Below are positions 22,425-30,169 of a stretch of 34,802 nucleotides of DNA, in pieces. Position numbers and translations under genes: made by a program. The stretch covers positions 1-34,802 of the forward strand of contig DASRHK010000130.1 of the NCBI GenBank assembly GCA_035650495.1, written 5' to 3'. Each line of letters starts with the position of its first letter. Within the stretch, counting starts at the first letter, position 1. The notes beneath the pieces were generated by a model. It was not told where the DNA came from and made no database searches. It worked only from the letters and a program-made list of their open reading frames with translations. The stretch comes from DASRHK01 sp035650495 (GTDB lineage: Bacteria; Pseudomonadota; Gammaproteobacteria; Nevskiales; Nevskiaceae).

Positions 22425-23746
22425 GGCGGCTTCGGCGTCCTGCCTCTCGCCGCACTTCCGCCATCCGTGGCCGTCGGCAGCAGCGATTCTCCACGCACGA
22501 GATCGTCGAACGTTTCGCGCGCACGCACGAGATGCGCCTTGTCGCGATCGACCATGACCTCCGCGGCGCGGCCGCGCGAGTTGTAGTTCGACGACATCGT
22601 GAATCCGTACGCTCCCGCGGTGCGGATCGCCAGCAGATCGCCGGGCGCGATGGCGAGCTCGCGATCGCGTCCGAGCCAATCGCCGCTTTCGCAGACGGGC
22701 CCGACGACGTCGTAGACGCGAACGGGCCGCTCCGGCGTCCTGCCTCTCGCGGCACTTCCGCCATCCATGGCGGTCGGAATGATGTCCATCCAGGCCTGAT
22801 AGAGCGTCGGACGCAGCAGATCGTTCATCGCGGCATCGACGATGGCGAAGTTCTTCGACTCGCCGTTCTTCAGCAGCTCGACGCGCGTGACCAGGATGCC
22901 GGCATTGCCCGCGATGGCGCGGCCCGGCTCGGTGTAGAGCTTGAGCGGCCGGCCGGCGAGGCACGGCAGGAACGCGCGCGCCCAATCCGCCGGCTCGGTC
23001 GGCTTCTCGTCCTTGTAGCGCACGCCCAGCCCGCCGCCGATGTCGATGTGCTCGAGCGCGATGCCGCTCTCCGCAAGACGATCGACCAGCGCGAGCACGC
23101 GATCCAGCGCCGCGAGATACGGCGAGATGTCGAGCAGCTGCGAGCCGATGTGGCAGGCGATGCCGACCGGGCGAACCCCTTGCAGCTTCGCGGCCTTGCG
23201 ATACAGACGCTCTGCCGTCGCCACGTCGACGCCGAACTTGTTCGACTTGAGACCCGTCGAGATGTACGGATGCGTCTTCGCGTCGACGTCGGGATTCACG
23301 CGCAGAGCGATCGCGGCGCGCTTGCCCATGGCGAGCGCGACCTGATCGAGCATGCGCAGCTCGGCTTCCGACTCGACGTTGAAGCAGGCGATGCCGGCTT
23401 CGAGCGCGAGCTTGAGCTCGCTTTGCGTCTTGCCGACGCCGGAGAACACGATCTTGTCCGCCGATCCACCCGCGCGCAGCACGCGCAGGAGCTCGCCGCC
23501 GGAGACGATGTCGAATCCCGCGCCGAGCTGCGCCAGGACCTGCAGCACCGCGAGATTGGAATTCGCCTTCACCGCATAGCAGACCTGATGCGGATGGCTT
23601 GCGAGCGCCGTGTCGAAAGCGCGGAAGTGCCGCTCCAGCGTCGCCCGCGAATAGACGTAGCACGGCGTGCCGAACTGCGCGGCGATGCGCGCGACCGGAA
23701 CGTCCTCGGCGTGAAGCTCGCCGCTACGGAATTCGAAGTGGTCCAT
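22421..23746 (-). CDS. lysA: Diaminopimelate decarboxylase with two in-frame repeat insertions
   Basis: PLP enzyme of 441 residues making L-lysine from meso-diaminopimelate. The PLP lysine is Lys60 in YAVKANSN; HIDIGGGLGVRY, EPGRAIAGNAG and GPVCESGDWLG (catalytic Cys) are family motifs. Typical relatives have about 415-420 residues. The excess comes from two copies of DGGSAARGRTP, at 328-338 between AWMDIIP and VYDVVGP, and at 428-438 after the usual GESLLP end. Each is encoded by a 45 bp repeat, exactly 100 codons apart. The first falls in a variable stretch just before the active-site Cys segment, so activity is probably kept. The start ATG shares a base with the lptM stop (TGATG); the stop overlaps polA (GTGA). 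Confidence 0.94.
   Translation of the reverse strand: MDHFEFRSGELHAEDVPVARIAAQFGTPCYVYSRATLERHFRAFDTALASHPHQVCYAVKANSNLAVLQVLAQLGAGFDIVSGGELLRVLRAGGSADKIVFSGVGKTQSELKLALEAGIACFNVESEAELRMLDQVALAMGKRAAIALRVNPDVDAKTHPYISTGLKSNKFGVDVATAERLYRKAAKLQGVRPVGIACHIGSQLLDISPYLAALDRVLALVDRLAESGIALEHIDIGGGLGVRYKDEKPTEPADWARAFLPCLAGRPLKLYTEPGRAIAGNAGILVTRVELLKNGESKNFAIVDAAMNDLLRPTLYQAWMDIIPTAMDGGSAARGRTPERPVRVYDVVGPVCESGDWLGRDRELAIAPGDLLAIRTAGAYGFTMSSNYNSRGRAAEVMVDRDKAHLVRARETFDDLVRGESLLPTATDGGSAARGRTPKPP
22433..22477. repeat. 45 bp repeat, copy 1 (lysA 3' end / polA start)
   Basis: 42 of 45 bases match copy 2 at 22733-22777, exactly 300 bp away. On the - strand it reads as PTATDGGSAARGRTP at the LysA C-terminus and ends 9 nt before the polA GTG. 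The unit has an imperfect hairpin: GGCG, TCC, TGCC, TCTCGC, GGCA, CTTC, CGCC. Confidence 0.85.
22733..22777. repeat. 45 bp repeat, copy 2 (inside lysA)
   Basis: Matches copy 1 except at three positions. On the - strand it reads as PTAMDGGSAARGRTP within LysA. This copy also has a near-perfect second palindrome, CCGCCAT-GG-ATGGCGG, overlapping the first hairpin, a layout like REP or Rickettsia palindromic elements. Confidence 0.85.
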
Positions 23747-23931
23747 CAGTTGGGTTGCGGCGGCGCCGGCTGCGTGATCGGCGGCTGCGGCGGCGTCTGG
23801 TCCTTCTTCCTGGTCTGGTCCACCGGCGGTGGCTGCGACGGCGGCGGCGTCATTCCGGGCAGGTAGAGGTCGCCGCTCTGCCCGCAAGCGGCCAGCAGCG
23901 TGACGACGAGCAAGGCGGGAACGAAGCGCAT
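23746..23931 (-). CDS. lptM: LPS translocon maturation lipoprotein LptM (YifL family)
   Basis: A 61-residue outer-membrane lipoprotein. Signal MRFVPALLVVTLLAAC with lipobox LAAC (Cys16) is followed by GQSGDLYLPG, the conserved CGxxGxLYLP start of the YifL/LptM family, then a low-complexity Pro/Gln tail. LptM is known in E. coli to help LptD mature correctly in the LPS export translocon. I chose ATG 23931 because it gives a normal lipoprotein signal; ten more residues in frame are possible. The stop shares a base with the lysA start, a linkage common for this family. It is divergent from the esterase gene with 28 nt between. Confidence 0.88.
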   Translation of the reverse strand: MRFVPALLVVTLLAACGQSGDLYLPGMTPPPSQPPPVDQTRKKDQTPPQPPITQPAPPQPN

Positions 23932-23959
23932 GGGCGCATATCTTAAACTTCGCGGCACC

Positions 23960-24637
23960 ATGAAGAAGACCGAAACCGATCAAGCCGTCGTCATCGAGCC
24001 CTCGAACCGCGCCACCGCGGCGGTGATCTGGCTGCACGGCCTCGGCGCCGACGGCCACGACTTCGGGCCGATCGTCCCCGAGCTGGGCCTGCCCGAGCGC
24101 CATGGCGTGCGCTTCGTGTTCCCGCACGCGCCGGTGCGCCCGATCACCATCAACAACGGCTTCGCGATGCGCGCGTGGTACGACATCGTCTCGCTCGGCG
24201 ACCTCAAGAAGCAGGACGAGACCGGCATCCGCGACTCCGAGCGCATCGTCCACGGCTTCATCGAGGACGAGCGCGCGCGCGGCATCGAGCCGTCGAAGAT
24301 CGTGCTCGCCGGCTTCTCGCAAGGCGGTGCGATCACGCTGCATACCGGCCTGCGCTATCCCGAGAAGCTCGCCGGACTGATGGCGCTCTCGACCTACCTG
24401 CCGCTCGGCGACAAGGTCGAGAAAGAGGCGCGGCCCGAGCGCAAGGACACGCCGATCCTCATGTGCCACGGCGAATACGATCAGATGCTGCCGATGCTGA
24501 TGGGCGAGTACACGCGCGACGCGCTGCGCGAGCTCGGCTACGACGTCGACTGGCACCAATACCCGATGGCGCACCAGGTGTGCGAGGAAGAGGTCGCCGT
24601 GATCGGCGAGTGGCTCCGGGAGCGCCTCGCGCTCTGA
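23960..24637 (+). CDS. Carboxylesterase/phospholipase of the alpha/beta-hydrolase 2 family
   Basis: Cytoplasmic hydrolase of 225 residues, the usual length for carboxylesterase II/acyl-protein-thioesterase-like enzymes. The catalytic triad is visible: Ser120 in GFSQGG, Asp174 in GEYDQM and His205 in YPMAHQV; the oxyanion loop is WLHGLGADGHDF (24-35). It should cleave short-chain carboxylic esters; the natural substrate is unknown. No signal peptide. ATG 23960 is 28 nt from divergent lptM; TATCTTAAA (23940-23948) in that gap may hold a promoter. Convergent with tamB, with only 2 nt between the stops. Confidence 0.9.
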   Translation: MKKTETDQAVVIEPSNRATAAVIWLHGLGADGHDFGPIVPELGLPERHGVRFVFPHAPVRPITINNGFAMRAWYDIVSLGDLKKQDETGIRDSERIVHGFIEDERARGIEPSKIVLAGFSQGGAITLHTGLRYPEKLAGLMALSTYLPLGDKVEKEARPERKDTPILMCHGEYDQMLPMLMGEYTRDALRELGYDVDWHQYPMAHQVCEEEVAVIGEWLRERLAL

Positions 24638-24639
24638 AG

Positions 24640-27600
24640 TTATTTGCCGCGCTCGAACGTGTAGACCAGATCGGCACCGCTCGCGACGCCGGTCTCGCTC
24701 TGCAGCTTGAACCCGTGTCCGAGGTCGTAGAGCAGCCGGAACGTCTGTCCGGGCTGGAACAGCGACACGCCGTAGCTCACGAATAGTTTCGGCGTGAGGT
24801 ATTTGCCGAGCGTGAGCTGCGCCGCCTGCGTCTGGTCCTGATACGCGCCGCGGTTGAGCGACGCCTGCGATCCCTGAATGGTGCCCGCATCGGCTGCGAC
24901 CGCGTTGTCGCGCACGACCGAGCCGATCGTCAGCGTGTCGAGCCCGATGCCCTTGCCGATGCGCTGCGCGAAATAGTCGCCGCCGGAAAGTCCGAGCGAG
25001 AGCGCAGCCTGCGTCAGCGCGCTTCGATCCGATGCTGAGCTCGCATCGAGCGGACGCCCCAGCACCAGCCACGACAGCTGCTCCTCGCGCGGCATCGCCG
25101 GATCGGATTGCAGCGACAGCTGCGGCTTGTTGAGCGTGCCGCGCACGCGCACGCCGACGGTGACGTCGCTCTGCGGGTGGCGCGTTGCGTAGAGGTCGAC
25201 CGCGGGCTTGGTGACGGGCCCGTCGAAGATCAGCCGGCCGGTCTCGATGTTGAGGTTCTGTCCGTAGGCCTTGTAGGAGCCGTTGTTCAGCACGAGCACG
25301 CCTTGCGCGGACGCGTCGTGCTCCGGCTGCTCGTAGATCGTGACGCCGCCGCCGAGATCGGTGGTCAGGCCGAAGCCGGTGAACTTCACGTTGTCACCGA
25401 GTGCCAGCTCCACCGTGCTGTAGACCTTGATCACCGATGCGGGCTTCTTCGGCTCCGCGCCGACGATGACCTGATCGCTGCTGACCGCCACGCCCTGATC
25501 GCCGATGCCCTTGCGCGGCGTGATCTCCGCGCGCGGCACTGCGAGCTTGCCGTCGAGATGGATGCCGGTGTCGTCGCTCACGAGATGAAGATCGGGCGTG
25601 ACCCAGATGCGCGCGTCGGGTGTGGCGACCGCCTGGAAGTTCTCGCCGGCGAGCTTCAGGTCCGCACGCGGCGGCGCGCGCGCGGGATCGACGTTGCCGC
25701 CGACGCTCAATGCGCCGTCGCCGGATTTCATCGCGCCGTCGATCGCGAGCGGACCTTCGCCGTTGCCGGTGAGATGCAGCTGCACGTCTTGCAGCTGGAT
25801 GCCGGGCGTGACGAGGCGCGCGTGACCGTCGGTGAGCGCAACGTCGCCGCGCAGCCGCGGCAAGCCCGGCGTGCCGGCGAGATCGAGCTCTCCGTGCACG
25901 CGCCCGCCGACCTGACGCAGCTGCGACGACAGCGTGGAGACGAAGCCGAGATCGGGCACGTCGACGCGGATCGTTCCCGAGAGCGCGCGCTCCGAGAAAT
26001 TCGCGCCCGGCGCCGCCGCGACGTCGGCGTTGAGCGAGCCTTGCGCGAGCTTGAGATCGGCCAGCGCGTGCAGCCGGCCGTTCTGCTGATCGGCCTTGAT
26101 CGTCGACGGCAGCATCTCGAACGCCGGCATGTTCGGTCGCGCGACCCGCACCCCGGTCAGCTTCACGCCGGCCTCGATCGCGGCGACGTCACCACCGGCG
26201 ATCTCGACGTAACCGTCGCCATCGGCCTGTCCGCTGATCTCCGTGTCGCTCGGCGCGAGCGGCTTGAAGGTCGCGAGCTGCACCTGATGCAGGTCCCAGT
26301 AGAGCCGCAGGCCTTGCCCGGTCACGTTCTGCTCCAGCCGCGTGCAGACGCGACCGGTCTTTCCGGACAGGCACGCGGGCTCGATGCTCTGGCGCTTGCG
26401 GCCGATCAGGATCGGCGTGGATTTCTCGAGCGCCCAGTCGGGCAAGCGCTCTGGCGCGATGCGCATCGCGGTGAGATAGCCGCCCCATTCCAGCTTCCTG
26501 CGATCGAAGCCGCCTTCCGCCGCGACGTCGAGATCGCCGCGCTCGGTCTCCGCGTCGAGCGCGAGGTAGTGGTAGGTCTCGAGGCCCTTCGCCGTGAATC
26601 GAGCGCGATGGATCTGCACGCCCGCGACTGCGTCGACCACGTCGATCTGCGCGTGCGACGCAACCTTCGGATCGACGTCGGCGTCGACGTCGAGCTTGGC
26701 GACGCGATTGCCGCGGAAGCGCAAGTTGCGGCCGCTGCCGCGCGCCACCAGATGCGGCTGCTCGAGCGGCCCTTGCAGCTTGAGGTCGACGTCGACCTGC
26801 CCGCCGAGATCGGGATGCAGCGTGAGCAGATCGGGACTCTGCAGCTTGGCGACGAGATCGAACGGCGGCGTGACCTGTCCGCTCGCCGTGAGCCGCGTCT
26901 GGCCCGAATGCAGCGATGCTTCGTCGAGGCGCAGCACGCGGGCCTTCCAGCTGCCGCGCGCATTCGCCGTGAGCGGATAGCCGCGCAATTGCGAATGATC
27001 GACGTCGAGCGTGAAGCGCACGTCGGGCACGCCGCCCGCAACTTCAGTACGCACCGTCGCAGCGCCGTTCAGCTTGCCGGACCATTGCGGAAGGAATGCG
27101 CCGGGATCGATGTCGGCGAGCTTCGCATCGGCATTCGCCGCCAGCGCCGGCGACCACGCGACCTCGCCACTCCCCGAAAGACTGCCGCTGCCGGTGCGAA
27201 CGACGAGCTCGTCGAGGCGCGCGCTCTTGCCGTCCGTGTTGCCGCGCGTCGTCAGCGCGACGCTCTGGCCGCGCAGCTTCGAATGATCGATCGCGACCTC
27301 GAACGCGATGTGGGGCGTGCCGTCCTCGCGCACCGTCGTGTGCGTCGAGAGCTTGCCGTTGATCTCGCCGGGCCAATCCGGGACGAATGCCGCAGGATCG
27401 AGATTGGCGATGTCGCCTTGCAGATCGGCGCGCAGCGCGGGCTGCCAGGCCAGCACGCCTTGCAGCGCCGCCGAGCCCTTCTGCGCATCCAGACGCAGCG
27501 CGTCGAATTTCATCGACTGCAGGTTGCCGCCGCCGCGCGCCGCGATCTTCGCCGGCATCTGCTGCACGGCCGCGCCGATCGTGAGCTCGAATCGGTAATC

Positions 27601-28386
27601 GGTGAGCGGTCCTTTGAGGGTCGCATCGCCGGCCACGTCGGCGATCGTCGCGGGTCCTTCGACGACGACGAGCGGCCAGTGCGCGCCCTTCCACTTCAGC
27701 TCGAGATCGTTCGGAGCGGCGCCGAGGCTGAACGTGCCGCTCGCGTCGAGCTCGCCCGGACCTTTGAGCGAGAGCTTCTCGATCTCCAGCCGATCCGACT
27801 TCATCTGCGCTTTCGCCGAGATCTCCAGCGGTCCCGTCTGCTTCAAGCCGCCAGCGAGCTTGTCGATCTCGAGCTCGTCGCCGATCCAGCGGCCGGCGAG
27901 CGCGACGCGATCGAGATGGAACGGCACGGCGTCGCCTTGCTGCAGCGTCGCGTCGGCGATCACCACCGAATCGGCGATGACGTCGATCGGCAGATGCGTC
28001 GGGAACAGGATCGGCTGCGTGCGCGGTGGTGCCTGCGACACCGGCAACACGAGCGCGACGCCGTCGAGCTCGAGCGATTCCACGTGCAGACGAGGCAGCC
28101 AGAGATCATCGCGTGCGATGCGCAGGTGGATCGCCTTGATCTGCAATCGCAGCCCAGCGCTGGTGACGAACTCGACGTCGCGCCACTCGCTCGTGCCGGT
28201 GATCACGCCTTGCACGGAGCCGATCTTGAGTGCGTCGTGGGTCAGGCGTGAGACGAGCGTCATCGTCCCGCGCAAGCCGCGTTCGCTGGTGAGCGCCGCC
28301 GCGAGAACACCCAGGATGATCAGGAACAGCACGACGATCGCGCCTGCGATCCATCCGCTGATGCGACCGGCGCGCTTCCAGCTCAT
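24640..28386 (-). CDS. tamB: Translocation and assembly module subunit TamB
   Basis: Large AsmA-like envelope protein of 1248 residues (E. coli 1259). A single N-terminal membrane helix (about 12-32, WIAGAIVVLFLIILGVLAAAL) anchors it in the inner membrane; the rest is repetitive beta-strand sequence forming the long hydrophobic groove that spans the periplasm. The C-terminal DUF490/TamB domain (about 920-1248, with AQLTLGKYLTPKLFVSYGVSLF and a final aromatic-rich strand) contacts TamA. TamB helps insert outer membrane proteins and is also linked to phospholipid transport. The ATG overlaps the tamA stop (ATGA), so the pair is translationally coupled. Confidence 0.94.
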   Translation of the reverse strand: MSWKRAGRISGWIAGAIVVLFLIILGVLAAALTSERGLRGTMTLVSRLTHDALKIGSVQGVITGTSEWRDVEFVTSAGLRLQIKAIHLRIARDDLWLPRLHVESLELDGVALVLPVSQAPPRTQPILFPTHLPIDVIADSVVIADATLQQGDAVPFHLDRVALAGRWIGDELEIDKLAGGLKQTGPLEISAKAQMKSDRLEIEKLSLKGPGELDASGTFSLGAAPNDLELKWKGAHWPLVVVEGPATIADVAGDATLKGPLTDYRFELTIGAAVQQMPAKIAARGGGNLQSMKFDALRLDAQKGSAALQGVLAWQPALRADLQGDIANLDPAAFVPDWPGEINGKLSTHTTVREDGTPHIAFEVAIDHSKLRGQSVALTTRGNTDGKSARLDELVVRTGSGSLSGSGEVAWSPALAANADAKLADIDPGAFLPQWSGKLNGAATVRTEVAGGVPDVRFTLDVDHSQLRGYPLTANARGSWKARVLRLDEASLHSGQTRLTASGQVTPPFDLVAKLQSPDLLTLHPDLGGQVDVDLKLQGPLEQPHLVARGSGRNLRFRGNRVAKLDVDADVDPKVASHAQIDVVDAVAGVQIHRARFTAKGLETYHYLALDAETERGDLDVAAEGGFDRRKLEWGGYLTAMRIAPERLPDWALEKSTPILIGRKRQSIEPACLSGKTGRVCTRLEQNVTGQGLRLYWDLHQVQLATFKPLAPSDTEISGQADGDGYVEIAGGDVAAIEAGVKLTGVRVARPNMPAFEMLPSTIKADQQNGRLHALADLKLAQGSLNADVAAAPGANFSERALSGTIRVDVPDLGFVSTLSSQLRQVGGRVHGELDLAGTPGLPRLRGDVALTDGHARLVTPGIQLQDVQLHLTGNGEGPLAIDGAMKSGDGALSVGGNVDPARAPPRADLKLAGENFQAVATPDARIWVTPDLHLVSDDTGIHLDGKLAVPRAEITPRKGIGDQGVAVSSDQVIVGAEPKKPASVIKVYSTVELALGDNVKFTGFGLTTDLGGGVTIYEQPEHDASAQGVLVLNNGSYKAYGQNLNIETGRLIFDGPVTKPAVDLYATRHPQSDVTVGVRVRGTLNKPQLSLQSDPAMPREEQLSWLVLGRPLDASSASDRSALTQAALSLGLSGGDYFAQRIGKGIGLDTLTIGSVVRDNAVAADAGTIQGSQASLNRGAYQDQTQAAQLTLGKYLTPKLFVSYGVSLFQPGQTFRLLYDLGHGFKLQSETGVASGADLVYTFERGK

Positions 28387-30137
28387 ATCCCGATGTGCAC
28401 ACCCAGGTGCAACCGCAGCACCTGCGCGTCGTGATCGAGCGGATGCGCGAGGTCGATCGCGATGGCGCCGAACGGCGCGCGATAGCGAAGCCCGATGCCG
28501 ACGCCGTAGTGCAGCAGCACGTTCGGCACGTCGTCGGCGCCGCCTATGTCGCCGAACACCGCGAGCCCGTAGTTCTTGTAGACGTCGAAGTCGAGCTCGG
28601 CGCTGGCGGTCGTGAGGTACTTGCCGCCGATGACGTGGCCCTTGTCGTCGCGCGGACCGAGCGAGTGATACGCGTAGCCACGCACGCTCTCGTCGCCGCC
28701 GGCGAAGAAGCGCTGCGAAGGCGGCAAGGTCGCGAACGAGTGCACGAATGCGGCGCCCTCTTCACCGCGCAGCAGCAAGTACACGCCTTTGGTCAGCCGG
28801 TTCACCGTGCGCACGCGCAGGAGCAGCTCGATGAAGCTGGTGTCGGACAGCACCTCGGTCGACGCCGCGTGGATGTCGCCGAAGACATACCAGCCGCGGC
28901 TCGGCCGGATCGGATCGTTCGCCTCGGTGCGCGAGAGCTGGATGCCGGGCGTCAGCAGGATGCTGGTCGCCGGCGGCTCGTCCTGCAGCGTGTAGTCGTC
29001 GTGCGTATAGGTCAGGTAGTAGCGGCGCTGCCACGCGTTGATCTGGCGGTTGTAGGACACGCCGAACGAGTAGAGCTTCTCGTCGACGCCCTGGAAGTCC
29101 TGCTTCAGCCCCTGCACCGGGAAGCTGATGCTGTCGCCAGGATGATTGCCGTACGGGATCTTGTATTCCGCGATGCCGGTCGAGATGTGCTGCGACGGGC
29201 GCAGGTCGATGCGCAGCTTGTGGCCGAGCGAATTGAGGCGCCGGAACTCGACGCCCGCCAGCGCACGCGGACCGGTGTCGGTGCCGTAACCGGCGCCGAA
29301 GCGGAACAGGTACGGCTTCTTGTAGGGCAGATGGATGATCACCGGGATGTGCCGATCGGGGCCCGCCTTGTCCTTCTGCGCTTCGACCTCGACCGACTTG
29401 AAGTAATCCAGATCGGTGAAGTTGAACTGCGTCGTGAGCAGCCGATCCGACGAGAACGGTGCGCCGGGCTGCGCGGTCTGGTAGCGGCGCAGGAACGCGT
29501 CGTCGAGCCGCCCGTCCTGATCGAGCGTGATCTCGCCGAAGTAATAGCGCGGACCGGTCTGCAGCGTGATCAGGATGTCCGCGCGATTCGCCGCGGGATC
29601 GACGCGCAGCTCGTGGCGCGTGAAGCTCGCGTCGAGATAACCCTCACCGTAGGCGCTGTCCTGCAGCCGCGCCTTGAGATTCTCGTAGTCCTGATGCTTG
29701 AGTCGCTCGCCGACGTGCACGCGCGGATGCCGCGCCGCGCGATCGATGTCGGGATCACCCTTGCCCTCGCCTTCGACGACGACGTCGATCGTCGCGAGGT
29801 CGGTCTCGGGCCCGGCGTTGACCGTATAGGTCGCGGTCCAGTCCGGCTTGGCGCCGGCGAGCTGCGACTTCACCTCGACGTTGTACCAGCCGAACGGCTG
29901 CAGCGCGGTCTTGATGTCCTGCTCGCCCTGCTTGAACAGCCGCTCGACCTCGGCGGTGTCGTACTCGGTCTTCTCCTGATCGACGCGGATCGCGTAGTCG
30001 AGGATCGCGAGCTGCTTGTAGGCGTTGGTCTCCTCGTCGGAGCCAAGGCCGCGCACGCGCACGTCGATGCCGGCGAGCGCGGGCATCGGGATCATGAGGC
30101 AGCACGCAACGGTGAGCGGCCGGATCATCCGCCGCAT
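28383..30137 (-). CDS. tamA: Translocation and assembly module subunit TamA (Omp85/BamA superfamily)
   Basis: Outer-membrane barrel protein of 584 residues (E. coli 577). A signal peptide (MRRMIRPLTVACCLMIPMPALA) is followed by three POTRA-type domains (about 24-245; GPRYYFGEITLDQDG belongs to the third) and a 16-strand barrel. The Omp85 loop-6 motif VRGY lies at 485-488, and the final strand ends HLGVHIGI. It partners TamB in outer membrane protein assembly. ATG 30137 gives a proper signal peptide; no clear ribosome site is seen and ATG 30128 is a close alternative. The upstream gap to the next gene is 32 nt. Confidence 0.94.
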   Translation of the reverse strand: MRRMIRPLTVACCLMIPMPALAGIDVRVRGLGSDEETNAYKQLAILDYAIRVDQEKTEYDTAEVERLFKQGEQDIKTALQPFGWYNVEVKSQLAGAKPDWTATYTVNAGPETDLATIDVVVEGEGKGDPDIDRAARHPRVHVGERLKHQDYENLKARLQDSAYGEGYLDASFTRHELRVDPAANRADILITLQTGPRYYFGEITLDQDGRLDDAFLRRYQTAQPGAPFSSDRLLTTQFNFTDLDYFKSVEVEAQKDKAGPDRHIPVIIHLPYKKPYLFRFGAGYGTDTGPRALAGVEFRRLNSLGHKLRIDLRPSQHISTGIAEYKIPYGNHPGDSISFPVQGLKQDFQGVDEKLYSFGVSYNRQINAWQRRYYLTYTHDDYTLQDEPPATSILLTPGIQLSRTEANDPIRPSRGWYVFGDIHAASTEVLSDTSFIELLLRVRTVNRLTKGVYLLLRGEEGAAFVHSFATLPPSQRFFAGGDESVRGYAYHSLGPRDDKGHVIGGKYLTTASAELDFDVYKNYGLAVFGDIGGADDVPNVLLHYGVGIGLRYRAPFGAIAIDLAHPLDHDAQVLRLHLGVHIGI

Positions 30138-30169
30138 TGTAGGAGAGCCGCGGGGGCGGATCGGTACGG

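Noticed and set aside
20484..22586. 700-codon open frame on the + strand opposite polA
   Set aside because: Shadow frame with repetitive charged composition; polA motifs on the opposite strand explain the region.
19632..23663. PolA read as a 1343-residue protein extended upstream
   Set aside because: The first 413 codons shadow lysA in another frame; PolA homology begins right after GTG 22424.
23747..23959. Lysine riboswitch ahead of lysA
   Set aside because: lysA overlaps the lptM stop and only 28 nt precede lptM, leaving no space for a riboswitch.
25108..28251. 1047-codon open frame on the + strand opposite tamB
   Set aside because: Arg/Asp/Leu-rich shadow frame of a GC-rich gene; no domain-like sequence, while tamB on the other strand has clear family features.
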